A stretch of 64,000 nt of DNA from Tranzscheliella williamsii (GCA_023212725.1 JALBYF010000027.1:124001-188000); one strand, 5' to 3'; positions 1-11,254 are shown, counted from the stretch's first letter. The notes: generated by a model not told the origin, from the letters alone. Program-made: numbers and translations.

Positions 1-3000
1 TGAGCAGCTCGTCCGTGAGGGCGACAGGCTCTCGTAGCATGGCAGGCAAGCGATCGTCATCCGTGGGTCCTCTTGTGGCCGCATCGCTGTCCGGCTTCCT
101 TGACGCCTTGCTCTTGACAGGGGCTGCTCTTTTCAGCTGAGTCATAGGGTCGATGCCGATCTGCTCCCTCTGCAGCATGGCTGACGTTTGGTTTACGTGG
201 ACAATTTCGAGCTTGCTTCCGTTGCTGTGCACTGGCACCTTCCCCATCGGCGTCGCAAAAGAGGTCGAGGCCGCAGCATCCTTCGAGGCGCCGGACGCCG
301 GTGTCAGATCGGTAGCACCTCCTTCAGGCTTCAAGACCATGCGGAGGGCAGCACCCCGCGTCTGCAGCGAAGCGTACCAGCCCGGAATGTTAGGGGCTTT
401 AGACCCTGTCAGCGGGTCTTCAATAGGATTGAGGAATGTCGTGGTCGGCAGCGTCACCCGGAGCAGATGCTTTCGTGGCCGGGCAGAAGGATCCAGCGTG
501 GCGGCCAGGACAGCGCTCGGCGGTAGATCGTAGACCTTGATCTGAATAGGTAAGTCTTTCTTACCCTGGGCCGCAGCGTTCAGGGGAACAGGTAGGGAGG
601 CAACCGGTTCCGCAGAGACCTCTCCCGACGTTTCTTTCGCGTGAGAAGCATCCGTCACGGAGTCATTTAGGTGTGCGATGCTATCGTTGGACCCTTGTGT
701 CTCGGTCTTGGCTTTCTCGGTACCGGGCGAGGCGACCTTCTCACCCAGAAACTCGGAAAAGACCTGGACATCGTATCCCTTTGGGAAATGGCGCAGCTCG
801 ACTTCCACCTCCATGAGAATTAGATCTGTCGCCCTACGAGAGTCAGCCCGTATCGAACTCGGCCGCTGTCGGATGGTGGACGGCGTGCTCGCAGCGGTTG
901 TACTAGCGAGGGAGTGGAGGCTCGTCGCTCGAGATAGAGTCGACCCCTGGTCCTTTGATGAGCCCACCGGAGGAGCTACCGAGCCCGTGGAAGGCGTTCC
1001 GGGAGCAGCTTGAACCAACGATGCCGCTTTAGTAGCTGCGGCCTTGGTTGTAGAGGCGTCCGACACCGAGAATACTCTGTTGCCATCGTGCAACGCTACG
1101 TCTCCATTCGCAAAAATGTCGCCGACTGGAAGAAGGGCTTCAGGGTAAACGGGATTCGAATCTGGACGGTAGAGAGTGAGCGCTGAGAACGATCTCGCAA
1201 TGGGATCGAAGGTCGTCGACACGAACAGGCCTCTTCGGTCGGGGTCGTTCATGACCCAGACGAGGCCCTGATCTTCATCGCGGCCATCGCCAAGCACCTG
1301 CAGACATGCGGACGGTGTCTTAACGGACGGTATCGAGCCTCTAGACTTGAGATAGTCTTCGACCAATAATACAGATCGCGGTAAGTTGGAGTTCCACATG
1401 GCATTGACCGCGACCGGCAGACTGCCGGCATAATCGACCGCCACGACGTGTGTACAACGGGTTGAGGGGATCTGAAAGCTGGTCGAGCTGTAAGGATCGA
1501 GCGTTTCCAGGATCCAGCCATCAACCAGAATTTTGCCCATGGGGAGCCCATGTGGATTGATGTCGGAAAGACGATAGCGGGAATTTTGCTCTGGAAAAGA
1601 GGCAGAGGCGTGGAAGTAAAGCGCCGGACCAGACCAGGAGGAGGCAGAGCTAGACACAACACCTTCAGCAGCATTGGTGCTCGAAACGCTTGAGTGCGGC
1701 ACTCCCCTCGCCGTCAGACTGGCAAGATGGAAAGCACGACCCCGGAAAGGAAAGCTAGCTTTGGTCGTGACAAAGGATGTTGTTGCGCCGTTGCCGTAGC
1801 TCTCCAGCAGCGTTGCCGAATCTACCTTATCATCCCACTGCTTCCGGCAATTGAGATTAGACACGACATCCAGAAGGTCTTCAGCGGATAGGCCCTGCAC
1901 CACTTTATCACCCCGTTGCACCAACACGGTACTGGAGATGGACTCCATCAGTTTTCTTCGGACGTAGAGACCGTTGCGCTCCGACACTAGAGCCCAGCCG
2001 GCAGGTGTCCCAGCAGGGTCCGGGCTGCGCTCTGCATGGATCCTGCGGAGGAGAAAAAGTACGTCCAAAGCGCAGGTCATTGGCTGGCGGGGATTCTCGT
2101 CAGAGAAAAAAGCATTACCAGCACTGGTTCCGGCCGTTCTTCCACCATCTTGACCCTGCACCTCCGCAGAAGTGGGTTTCGTGCCGTTTTTCGCCTTTTT
2201 CTCGGTAGAGGTTGGTAGGTGTTCAGAAGCCTCGCTGCCTTGTATCGATGATGAAGCGCTGCCTGTAGCCGCCTCTGTTGCTGTGGGACTCTCCGGTTTG
2301 GGTGCCGCGGTTGTCAGGTCGAGCGGAATGCGCTGTGGTTTCGTTCGCTTTTGCTTGCTAAGTTGTTGCACCTGTTCGTCTTTTAGATCATCAACATCGA
2401 CTTTGATGGTTGCTCCGTTTACATGGACGGAACCTTTGTCTCTAGACGAGCCTTTTCGTACCGTAATGCGCGCTGAATCATCTTCCAACGAGGCTGCGAC
2501 ATGTTCAATGGTGAGCCAAAGGCCGCCTCCGCCCTGGGATAGCTTATGCCTGCGTAAACAGGATACGGAGATAGGCGGAGGATCAACAACTAAATCTAAT
2601 GAAGTGGCCCACGTTTCGACATCGCATCTAATCTCGCATTCGACATTCGGGGCTTCAGAAAGGTCCTCCTGTGTCTCGCTGCTTGCATATTCGATGCGGA
2701 AAGTGGCCTTGTCATGGTCGTACTTGGATACCTTTGTCCGTGCTCCGAGTAGACGGGTCAGTACTGGGGGCCCGCCGAATTTGATTGCGTAATCACCGAC
2801 ACCGGACACTGCATGCACCATCGCTGCAGGCGTGGCAGCTTTGCTAGTCCAACCCTTCGGATCTGACTGCTCGAGCATGGTGATGTGGACTGTGGTAGGA
2901 GACAGCGCTTCTACCGACCATCCGCGCAGATCAACCTGCGTGCGGATCGTAGCCGAGCTTGAAGAGGGGATCTGGGGAAACTGCCCACGATCGTCGGTGG

Positions 3001-4927
3001 AGAAAGAAAAAACGTGCACAGAGGCGGGTGCTTTATAAGCGGTTTGGATGACGACAGTGTCTCGGGCACTGGCCGGCCAGCTTGGCTTGGTTTTCAAATG
3101 CCACAGTGAGCTGAGGTCATTGATATCGGCCAAAAGGGCTGCATCGTCCAGGGTTTTGTCCCAGAAAGCGCGGGCGCCAGGATTGCTAATAGTCGAAAAG
3201 AGGTCCCAAACACTAACGCCAACGAAGGTGGCCTCCGCCCGATATACCACTAGGGTTGGATCGATGGAGTCGAGCTGCGTAACAGACACACCTTTGATGT
3301 CGCTGATGGGTTTCCACTTTGCCTCGGGTTCTTGCAGCAAGCTGGTAAAGTAGATGTAGTTGCGGCGAATTAGGGAGTTGATGTGGTGGGCGGGACCAAG
3401 ACTCGGGGTGCCGGTGCGCGATGCGTTGGCTAGAGTGCCCAGTGCGGCTGAAGCATCGCTTTCGGTGGAGGCCGTCGCAATACTGGCCGTGTCCTCCAGC
3501 AGCGGTTTTGCCAGAGCAGCAGGCGTTCTTGGCTCGACGGTAGCGATATCAAAGGCAGAGTCGTTCAAGCGCAGCCCGTTGCTGGCGACCACCCTTTGAA
3601 TTCTTACTTTGACCCTGACGATCTCATCTGCATCCTCCAACTGTGGATGATTCAAGAGCAGTGTGACACGATACGAATCGACCGCTTGCTCCGCGGTAGC
3701 TTTCCAAGGAAACTCATCGCCCGAGCTTGTCTGACTTCTTACCTTCACTTGCACATCCCAACCTTCGATGGCGGGCAGCGAAAACTCAATACCAGCGCCA
3801 AGCTTACGGCGTGAACGTATGAGACTGAGAGTATCTAGGTCCTTCTGGGCGCGATCCTCCGCCTCGCGCGCGGCTTGATCTTCGGGAATGATAGCGTACT
3901 CCGTTAGAAGGGTGTCTCGGGTAGGATCGAAACTTCCGGACACCACCTCGATGCAACTGCCGTAATTGAGGATGATGGGGATCTTGGCACTTGCTTCGCG
4001 TGCTTGGGTGACGAGACCTTTAACCATCTCGGGAAGATGGGTGCCTAGACCGCCGGCCGGCATCCCCATCCAGGCGCCTTTCAAGTCCCACGACCAGAAG
4101 ACAGTGATCTTGATGCGTGAGGTTTGATTACCAGGTGCGGAGGAAGGAATCACCTGTATGCACCAGGCAAAGAGCTGAACATGCGATCGCACAGAAGGCG
4201 GAGCAGGTCGCAAGTAGGATGGGGCATCGGGCGATCTGGGCAGCGAAGTGGCAATGTCAATCAACGTTGAGTCGTCCACCAACGTTCGGGAGATGGTGAT
4301 GGCATCGCGCGGGCTTGCCGGCCATCCTAGCCGGTAGTTGACTTTGTTGATCCTTGTGGTTGGGCCGAGCTGCTCCACGAGTTCCGCCGACTGAACAAGA
4401 CGATCCCAGGACGGTCGGCTTTCCAACGTTTGCAAGACAGACCGGAAGGCGTTGAGGTCAGGATCACCATCGAAAGGTACTTCAGCCACCGCTCTGTATA
4501 CATCGGCACCTTTTGCTGCACGGCGATGAACGAGAACAGAGTCTGGACGTAATGAACCGAGCTCGAACTGCTTTCCGGACCTAGATGTGTCTTTGGTGGC
4601 ACCAGCGGTGGAGGACGAAGGTGCTGCGTCGTGTTCGACAGCAATATCTGCAAAGGACCTGGCATGACGCAGCGAGGATGGGTCTTTGGCTTTCCCCTTG
4701 GCACCTTGTCTGGCGGGGCTGGCGGGGCCACTGCCCTTTGCGGGGGCGGTTGAGTGGTGGTGCGAGGAAGAACCAATCTGGGGCGAGGCGGCATTGCTTC
4801 CAGCTGTCTGAACGAGCTTCCACGCTTTGGATGATGAGTCTGCTATGAGCGTACGGAAGTTCTCGACAGCGGCATCCAAAGCGCCCTCCCATTGAGCCTT
4901 GGACTTCTGCAGCGAGGCACTGTCCAT
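1..4927 (-). CDS. Large protein with three START-like domains, 3' end outside the window
   Basis: One reading frame stays open from ATG 4927 to the window edge (at least 1,642 residues). I found no stop and needed no intron. The protein begins MDSASLQKSKAQWEGALDAA and has a Ser/Ala/Pro-rich N-terminus. Three START-like (lipid or sterol-binding helix-grip) segments follow. The first is near residues 140-310, with 'RPSWDRLVQSAELVEQL' then 'YRLGWPASPRDAITI'. The second is near 520-725, with 'NPGARAFWDKTLDDAALL' then 'KPSWPASARDTVVIQ'. The third is near 950-1220, with 'NLNCRKQWDDKVDSATLLE'. The W-D-x(4-10)-L pattern followed by 'P.SARD' is typical of START domains. Low-complexity linkers separate them. 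A role in lipid binding or membrane contact is inferred from the family. No membrane segment is visible in this part, but the C-terminus is missing. The frame could also be read as the single-domain START family expanded by duplication. Confidence 0.8.
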   Translation of the reverse strand, partial: MDSASLQKSKAQWEGALDAAVENFRTLIADSSSKAWKLVQTAGSNAASPQIGSSSHHHSTAPAKGSGPASPARQGAKGKAKDPSSLRHARSFADIAVEHDAAPSSSTAGATKDTSRSGKQFELGSLRPDSVLVHRRAAKGADVYRAVAEVPFDGDPDLNAFRSVLQTLESRPSWDRLVQSAELVEQLGPTTRINKVNYRLGWPASPRDAITISRTLVDDSTLIDIATSLPRSPDAPSYLRPAPPSVRSHVQLFAWCIQVIPSSAPGNQTSRIKITVFWSWDLKGAWMGMPAGGLGTHLPEMVKGLVTQAREASAKIPIILNYGSCIEVVSGSFDPTRDTLLTEYAIIPEDQAAREAEDRAQKDLDTLSLIRSRRKLGAGIEFSLPAIEGWDVQVKVRSQTSSGDEFPWKATAEQAVDSYRVTLLLNHPQLEDADEIVRVKVRIQRVVASNGLRLNDSAFDIATVEPRTPAALAKPLLEDTASIATASTESDASAALGTLANASRTGTPSLGPAHHINSLIRRNYIYFTSLLQEPEAKWKPISDIKGVSVTQLDSIDPTLVVYRAEATFVGVSVWDLFSTISNPGARAFWDKTLDDAALLADINDLSSLWHLKTKPSWPASARDTVVIQTAYKAPASVHVFSFSTDDRGQFPQIPSSSSATIRTQVDLRGWSVEALSPTTVHITMLEQSDPKGWTSKAATPAAMVHAVSGVGDYAIKFGGPPVLTRLLGARTKVSKYDHDKATFRIEYASSETQEDLSEAPNVECEIRCDVETWATSLDLVVDPPPISVSCLRRHKLSQGGGGLWLTIEHVAASLEDDSARITVRKGSSRDKGSVHVNGATIKVDVDDLKDEQVQQLSKQKRTKPQRIPLDLTTAAPKPESPTATEAATGSASSSIQGSEASEHLPTSTEKKAKNGTKPTSAEVQGQDGGRTAGTSAGNAFFSDENPRQPMTCALDVLFLLRRIHAERSPDPAGTPAGWALVSERNGLYVRRKLMESISSTVLVQRGDKVVQGLSAEDLLDVVSNLNCRKQWDDKVDSATLLESYGNGATTSFVTTKASFPFRGRAFHLASLTARGVPHSSVSSTNAAEGVVSSSASSWSGPALYFHASASFPEQNSRYRLSDINPHGLPMGKILVDGWILETLDPYSSTSFQIPSTRCTHVVAVDYAGSLPVAVNAMWNSNLPRSVLLVEDYLKSRGSIPSVKTPSACLQVLGDGRDEDQGLVWVMNDPDRRGLFVSTTFDPIARSFSALTLYRPDSNPVYPEALLPVGDIFANGDVALHDGNRVFSVSDASTTKAAATKAASLVQAAPGTPSTGSVAPPVGSSKDQGSTLSRATSLHSLASTTAASTPSTIRQRPSSIRADSRRATDLILMEVEVELRHFPKGYDVQVFSEFLGEKVASPGTEKAKTETQGSNDSIAHLNDSVTDASHAKETSGEVSAEPVASLPVPLNAAAQGKKDLPIQIKVYDLPPSAVLAATLDPSARPRKHLLRVTLPTTTFLNPIEDPLTGSKAPNIPGWYASLQTRGAALRMVLKPEGGATDLTPASGASKDAAASTSFATPMGKVPVHSNGSKLEIVHVNQTSAMLQREQIGIDPMTQLKRAAPVKSKASRKPDSDAATRGPTDDDRLPAMLREPVALTDELL

Positions 4928-6082
4928 CCTCAAGTGGGCTCGACTGGACTAGCAGCTTATTGAGCTGACTGACTCGGCTCGTTGACCGACGCCGTAGAGG
5001 CCTGTTGGGCAAGGGATCAGAAGGCTCTGCGTGGCATTCAGTAGGGAGGAGGCGGACACTTGCTATGGCGGGAATTGGCAGCACCGCCTTGACCGCCTCG
5101 ACTCCCAGCAAGTACTCCTTCCAGAGGCGGCGTCAGGATCCGGTATATGTTGTCAAGCGGCGCCAGTAGCTCAAATACTGAACAGGCAGCAGTGGATGCT
5201 GCCAACGCGCAATTGAATACGGTCGGGGAAAGTCGAGAGATGGAACGACGAGCATCCAGATCGGTCGTCGCGCAGCAAGCAACAAGATGGGGAATGCAAA
5301 GTGTTGGGTTCCGCAGCCAATCAACCAGTCACACTCACAACACTCACACTTGTGACGGTGACTGTAACATAACTAGCTGTATGCGAGGTGTGCAGGCTGT
5401 ATGATTACAGCTCACCCCCGTGACTATACACATGATTATATTCCCGCAAGATCAACAGAACTCCGCATCGATTGAGCGAAGCTGCTCGCCTCCACTTCCC
5501 TAGTTTTTGCTTAACCTAACATATTCACTACTGGCAACGGCAGACACCAAATTGACGAGCTGAAGGCCTGGCTAAGTGTCAGTGGATACGGTTGTATCGA
5601 AGCTTATTGCGCTCAATGTGGCACTTATGTACACTAAGTGGGACTGTTCATACAGGAATCCAGGCCGAGATGCCGTTCATGCGAGACACAACGCGAACGC
5701 AGCATCGAAAGCCAGAGTAGGGTAAACGTCGGCAAGAACAGGTTGCAGATGAAACCGTCCGCCTGAGCGAGCTAATGGAAGCTCATAATACTAGCCGCAG
5801 CCGATGAGATGCAGTTGAGGATCTCTGGGCAGTTGGCGTGCCGTCCTGGCCGGACAGGAGGCCCAAATTCTAGGCAATCGTGAAGTGGGAAAATGTGGTA
5901 TGTTTTGCTGCTAATTGCCCGGTTGGCAAACTAGCGAACGTAAGAGGGCCGTCTGAGCCCGTTTTCAGAGCGGTAGTTACGTGTCGGCAGGCGGTAAGGA
6001 GAGAAGAGAAATCGAAAGAAGATGAAAATGGCCTAAGCTGCTTTTCTGCCGTTTAGATGAAGATGGGACGGGTCGTCTGGCT
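4928..6082. other. Intergenic, upstream of the START gene
   Basis: No convincing gene. The short frames here have composition unlike the neighbouring genes. The stretch serves as leader and promoter of the minus-strand START gene and as 3' region of the DUF3405 gene. It contains a small inverted repeat at 5326-5364. Confidence 0.6.
5326..5364. repeat. Short inverted repeat CAGTCAC/GTGACTG
   Basis: The arms CAGTCAC (5326-5332) and GTGACTG (5358-5364) are perfect complements. Between them lie CACTCACA-type repeats and a nested TCACA/TGTGA pair. It sits about 400 bp upstream of the START gene's ATG and could be a regulator site. That role is inference. Confidence 0.4.
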
Positions 6083-8299
6083 TTAGTTGACCCGCTTAAT
6101 CGGATGCAATAGCACCGGCGCTCGACATACGTTCTCCTTCGCCTTCCAGCCGACATAGATCTCCTTGCTATGTTTTCCATCGTAGTAGAAGGAGCTGTCA
6201 CGCATCACCTTTTCGTTGATCTTTTTGTAGAAATCCGGTCGATCGATCCTGTTGTGCAGCACCTCCGACTCCCACATGTGTCGAAAGTAGATCGGATGCG
6301 GTACGAAAACACCCTTGAAGGGTAACGGTAAATTGTGTGTGAATCCAGCTTCGGGATAGAACGAGTGGGCGTGTGACATGGGCAGCTGCGAATGCAGCAC
6401 CAAAGTAGTCGGCCAAGCTTCACAGTGTAGAGATTTCTTAGCCTCCGCGTTTACCACATTCATCGCCTCCAGGAGGCCGCGACTCATCCGCATGTTGGTA
6501 CCAATCGAAGCCCTTCGATCCGTGTCGCGACCTGGAGGGTAATTCTGCACATCGTATTCCCAGAACCAGCCTGACCCTCGAGGGTCAAAGATGGGCCCAA
6601 GGGTGATCAGATCCGCTTCCTGCCCTCGGCCAATTGTGAGCGTCGTGTTGTCTCTCCAGTTCTTTTCCGATTGCGTCACATTGGGAACGAGCCAAGTGTC
6701 GTACTTGTCCATGCCCGTATGCAGCGGCTCGTTCCTCGAGTATTCTTCGATGCCCTCGAAAAAGTCGAGGTAGTTTCCGATATAACGAACGTCCATCTCC
6801 CAGTTGTAGACAAAGTCATATTCCTGATGATCGAGATAGAACTTCTGGAGCGCCATGAGGCATGATCGATATGAGCTTTGAGCGATCATCTTATTCAGGA
6901 ATCGACCGGGTAGCCCTGGGTAGAGGGCGCACATCTCGTCTTCGGTCCAGAGCTCCACGAGGCCCCAGAATTCCCTGGGAACGCTCGACCGCAGTACATT
7001 GAGCCGATCCCATTCAGAAGTGAAAACGGCAAGATGACGTCCATGCACTTCCACCAGGATACGAATGTCGTAGGGCGTGTTCGGGTTGTTGAGCGATAGC
7101 TCGCTGATCAGGGCCCGCATGTTGAGGATGTCATCCTCGCGCCAGACATAACCCTCATAGGCACGCATCACGAGGGCGGTACGCTTGGTCTCGGGATTTG
7201 TGTAGACTCGCGGTCTGCTGCTCGTGTGTGGCGGCTCGTCAGAGGTGGGCAGATTATGAGCATCGAATCGATCGACACCACCCGCCATACCTTTGTCATG
7301 CAGGCGTTTCTCAAAGCAAGCGTCCATCAGAGCCCTCCAGTCCGGGTAGCTGTCGGGGCCGAGATCTTCACTGAGAAGGTTGGCACGCCACAATCGGTCA
7401 CGGAGCTGACCTTCCCACTCTCCTTCACTCATTCCTTCCGGTTTCTTCGGGCCGTGGAGAGGGTCAGGCTTTTCGCGTTTCGGCTTGGGAGTGTCGGAAC
7501 TATTCGCCTTGCTGGAGATGGCATTTTTTGCCTGCTGAGCCAAAGATGGACCCTTCTTTAACGGTTTGACGTTATCCGGATCGTCATCATAATCCTCAGC
7601 CTTGGCAAGAAGAGACTCGAGGTCGGCCACGTCCCGGCGATAGGTGATATTGAGCGCCTCGTCAGTGTACATCTGATATCTCGCCTTGTAGGTCATGCAT
7701 TTGGAAAAGTCCATGCCAGCAGCTTCATAACTGCCAACTTGTGGTCGTGGATGCGTCTCGGGGGTATCAAATACTTCCAGTGGGGCGCGAGGAATGAGTT
7801 TGCCGCCCGGGCCCGGACATGAGCCGAATTTGGGCGGGACGATGGGCCTAGAGGAAGGAGGCTTGAAGGGGCTGGACGAAGTAGGACTGGATTGATGTTC
7901 AGGCACGACCGGATACGGATCGACGCGGTAGTAGGTCATTTCCCGCCACTCTGTGGACATGGCGCCGAAGAGGCCTAAAGCTGCAAGGGTGCCAACGATT
8001 GCAATGAATAAGAGGGTTTTCCACTTGCGAAGAATGAGGCCGATAATCCTTTGAACGGAGGGCGGTATGCGGACAATGTAAAAGCCGCCGTATTTGCCGA
8101 GGTTGAGCACGAATGTGCCAGGAACACCTCCAAGCGACGGGACGCTCCCTCCATGAGGAGGCGACCCGGGTCTGCTAGGGGTACGAGATCCAGTGGGCGA
8201 GTGGGGAAGGTGAGCAAAGCCGTAGGGCGGTGGCGGGTTGCCGCCAGATGAAGAAGACGGCGACATGGTCGGTGACAAGAACGAAGACTTCTCGGACAT
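6083..8299 (-). CDS. DUF3405 family type II membrane protein, glycosyltransferase-like
   Basis: The product is 738 residues. I chose the ATG at 8299 (MSEKSSFLSP), because the frame continues upstream only to a GTG and that extension reads like leader. A Pro/Ser-rich cytosolic tail (1-75) is followed by basic residues (RKWK) and one membrane anchor at about 95-114, then a long lumenal part, as in Golgi type II enzymes. The DUF3405 region includes 'ALVMRAYEGYVWREDD', 'YDIRILVEVHGRHLAVF', 'YDFVYNWEMDVRYIGNY' and 'GSGWFWEYDVQNYPPG'. The acidic W-E-M-D stretch is placed like a nucleotide-sugar and metal site, but catalysis is unproven for the family. A spacer with many Lys, Pro and Ser residues at about 220-310 looks disordered. 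Likely a Golgi protein acting on wall or surface glycans, by family analogy. Confidence 0.85.
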   Translation of the reverse strand: MSEKSSFLSPTMSPSSSSGGNPPPPYGFAHLPHSPTGSRTPSRPGSPPHGGSVPSLGGVPGTFVLNLGKYGGFYIVRIPPSVQRIIGLILRKWKTLLFIAIVGTLAALGLFGAMSTEWREMTYYRVDPYPVVPEHQSSPTSSSPFKPPSSRPIVPPKFGSCPGPGGKLIPRAPLEVFDTPETHPRPQVGSYEAAGMDFSKCMTYKARYQMYTDEALNITYRRDVADLESLLAKAEDYDDDPDNVKPLKKGPSLAQQAKNAISSKANSSDTPKPKREKPDPLHGPKKPEGMSEGEWEGQLRDRLWRANLLSEDLGPDSYPDWRALMDACFEKRLHDKGMAGGVDRFDAHNLPTSDEPPHTSSRPRVYTNPETKRTALVMRAYEGYVWREDDILNMRALISELSLNNPNTPYDIRILVEVHGRHLAVFTSEWDRLNVLRSSVPREFWGLVELWTEDEMCALYPGLPGRFLNKMIAQSSYRSCLMALQKFYLDHQEYDFVYNWEMDVRYIGNYLDFFEGIEEYSRNEPLHTGMDKYDTWLVPNVTQSEKNWRDNTTLTIGRGQEADLITLGPIFDPRGSGWFWEYDVQNYPPGRDTDRRASIGTNMRMSRGLLEAMNVVNAEAKKSLHCEAWPTTLVLHSQLPMSHAHSFYPEAGFTHNLPLPFKGVFVPHPIYFRHMWESEVLHNRIDRPDFYKKINEKVMRDSSFYYDGKHSKEIYVGWKAKENVCRAPVLLHPIKRVN

Positions 8300-11254
8300 G
8301 TTCAATTCCAGCAGGAAGGGCTGACTAGAGAAGAGGTCCAAACCGTACACCTCGCGGCAGGTTTGCGTTGGATCACCACAGCTGCGCAAATCCACAGTGC
8401 AGGTATCAAAGTTGTGAAGGGTTTGCGACTGCCGAAACGGCACGGTCGAGTCGTGCGAAGCCTTCTAGATTGATACTTATTAGGTTAGGTGGTTGGAGCG
8501 AAGAGCAGGCCTGGAATGGAGGACTCGCTACTGCCTTAGCAAAGTCGCGTGAGTGGAGCGGCGGAGAGGCAGCTCAAAGATTCCGGTCCGAACGCGGCGT
8601 TGGAGATAGTATTTCGCTGGCTTGACCGTGCCTTCGGTGGAGAGTTCGCTGGGGACGAGAGTGTGAGCGGGCAAGGGTTGAGAGGCTTAGACGAAGAAGG
8701 AATACGTGTCCGTGAAATTGAGAACAAGAAGAGGAGAAGAGTGATGGAAGCGATGGGTAGACTGGCAGCTGAGGAAGAAGCAGTAGCCTTGACAATAAAC
8801 AAAAGAAGGTAGTGATGAACGATGAGGGCACTGCGGATGGACAAGCTATGATGGAGAAGATCGTTGGCGAACCGAGCGAGGAGGAGAGCAAGACGCGATG
8901 CTGTTGGATTGTTGGTTTGCAGGCAGATGCACAGAAATGAGTAGTGGTGACTGGGCGATCAGCTCCGACTTTGCTTAAAGGACGACTAACCAATGTGAAT
9001 GTCCTAGCATGGGTGAATTGTGATTGCCCGCGCAAGCGGAGAGCGAAGAGACAGAGAGGGTTCTTGATTCGAATGTTGTATGGAGACGCAACCGGTCAAA
9101 GCCAGCGATCCTATTCGCCGCCAGCCGCCTGACTTGCGAGAGACACATCAGGCGGCTTTGCAGCTGCAAGCTCCGGGCTGCGTGTGTCTGCGTTTACCGT
9201 TACGAATAAGCCACAGCGCAAGCTCGAGAAGCGGTGCACGCATTGAATTTAATTTTGGTCATAGACTAAATAAGCTAAGCAATATTCAAAATGCTGAGCT
9301 TGTAGCGCATGTAGTTGTGGGCTTTTGCCTCGTTATACAAAATGAGTCGCTAGGTGTTGCGACTTATGTAGTCGGCCTCTTTCCTCAACTTGACACGAAT
9401 GCTTTATATTTAGCATACTTGACGATCGCGAGCAGCGCCAGCTGAGATCTGGCACATATCGCGTAGACGCTCCTGTCCGTCCGCATCTGCGGCAGACGCT
9501 AACTACTGGTAACTACCTGAACGTGCTCTGTGCTGGCCTAGGGCTGACGCAACGATCCAGCAAGGGCCATGCCAGCGGATTGCTACCCACATTCTGTGCT
9601 TGCTATATATGGATGTCATTCGGCTGTTGAGAAGGTGGCCCAAATACGAGTTTCTACAGCAAATCCAGTAGTGAGTTGTTTGACCTATACGATAGGAGCT
9701 TGTTCGGCGACTCTCCTTCAGCCCTCGTTCTGTGCTTAGTCCACGTTCAATAGGCCCATGGGCAAGATGACAGCTAAGCGTGCGGATCGGCGGAAAAGAA
9801 GCTGCGGAAGCGACCCGTCACTGGTTTGACTTCCAATGCAGGCAACTGGATTGTGTTCGGCCTCCTTTCCTAGCCTACGTGAGGTGTTCCGAGCTTAGAG
9901 GAAAGAAGCTTCACTTTGCGCTGGTCGAGCCACTTGCAATGAAGGATCGGCGTGACTCTGGCGAAGCTGCCTACAAAGCTGCGTCTCGCGCCTGCAAACC
10001 CACCTCCGCTTTCTATGTTAACGAATGCTGTGGTGTGCATTCGTTTGCGCCGGCAGCTAGAGAAGCTATCTTGTTCTGCAGCCAACTAATCACGCTGCTG
10101 CATATACTTGTATGTATTCCCCCGTGCAAACCAGTCGGTCTGGCTTAAAATTTTCGTCGAAACGTCCTTTGGGAGCATCAACAGCGCAGCTACTACTGAT
10201 CTTTTTGTCGTCTATTGGACAAGCATAATGGTTCTGACGTGACATTTCAATGTAAAAGCTCAGCTTCTGGTAAGCCAGCCAGACGTCAAAGCCGCAATAC
10301 TGGTATAAACTGCCTGACAGAAGCTAAGCAGAAGACACGCAGATGCAAAGCAGGATCGCAACAGCCAGTCTGGAAGACCAGAGTCAAAGCAGTGCTGCTG
10401 CCTTGACCAACTGGCTGACGTACCAGAAGTTGAGCTTTTATGTTCTGAATAGGCGAGACGACGAGCGATTCTAGCGCTGACTGTGACATCGAACGGTTTT
10501 GGAATACGATAGCCACGCCTGTTAGTTGCAGCGCCTATACTCAAACAAGCCATTTTCAACGACTACTCCATGCCATCCTCATGAATCCGACGATGTGGAT
10601 GCACAAGCACCAATGCCACATGGGATGCAGTTCCAAATTGGCCGTGGAGGATCGACACTCTGGATCGAACAGTGACAGGCAGCCCGCAGTCAAGCTACGG
10701 CTTCCCCAGCGCGGTTGAGGGCTCTTTTCGCCCGTTGATTAGTTGTCATGTTGAAGCGGCAGCGGAATCCTCGGCGAATTGACCGGTGCATGTTTCGGGA
10801 AAATCGTGCGCCACTAGACATTCTGTTATTGTTTGCCACACGCCAGGCCATCGTGATGTGGCACTACTCAGTCGAGGTTTAGCAGGCTTAGGAGTGTAGA
10901 TCCATGCTGAACCTTTACGCCAGCTACATAGGAAAGCTTTCGCTGTCAATAAAGGTGGTCAGACCATCGAGCTCAACGATATGTCTTACAGGCGAGGATT
11001 GCGTGGTGAGATACACACGCGTTTCGACAGATGTTCGCATGACCAAGTGGCTCGCTTATCGCCGATATCGTTCGCGTTGACTCGTAACCTTATCATAGGA
11101 GGTCCCCTTCTGCATGACCTTATCTTGATAGCCATGATCCAACAGCAACTCGACGACCCAGCTGTCCAACATCGTATATCAGTCCTTCCGTCTTGGCCCA
11201 AGACCGTCCGCCGCCTCACTTAGCACCAATCGGTATAACATCGGCATTGCAATC
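8300..11254. other. Long gene-free divergent region
   Basis: 2,955 bp between the divergent DUF3405 and MFS genes. The part next to 8299 (to about 9000) is purine-rich on the plus strand, so it is a pyrimidine-rich leader for the minus-strand gene. From about 9200 the DNA is more AT-rich, with several TATA-like stretches (for example near 9405 and 9603). The frames of 60-150 codons do not look coding. An imperfect inverted repeat lies at 10253-10440. Confidence 0.6.
10253..10440. repeat. Imperfect inverted repeat, MITE-like or fold-back element
   Basis: The left arm 10253-10282 and the reverse complement of 10411-10440 match at 27 of 30 positions. Both begin TAAAAGCTCA and share CTTCTGGT and CAGCCAG. 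Weaker similarity continues inwards for about 25 nt, through GTCAA and CACTG-type blocks. Each end has a TA dinucleotide, which would suit a Tc1/mariner-type target site, though this could be chance. No open frame fills the 128-nt centre. It may be a non-autonomous transposon relic or a hairpin RNA. Confidence 0.6.

Noticed and set aside
8300..8443. 48-residue N-terminal extension of the DUF3405 protein
   Set aside because: It would need a GTG start. The ATG at 8299 gives a sensible N-terminus.
8574..9035. 153-codon minus frame upstream of the DUF3405 gene
   Set aside because: CT-rich leader composition gives Ser/Leu/Pro-rich translation in any frame.
9780..10148. 122-codon plus frame in the long gene-free region
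   Set aside because: It starts at GTG and has no motifs or codon bias like the neighbours.
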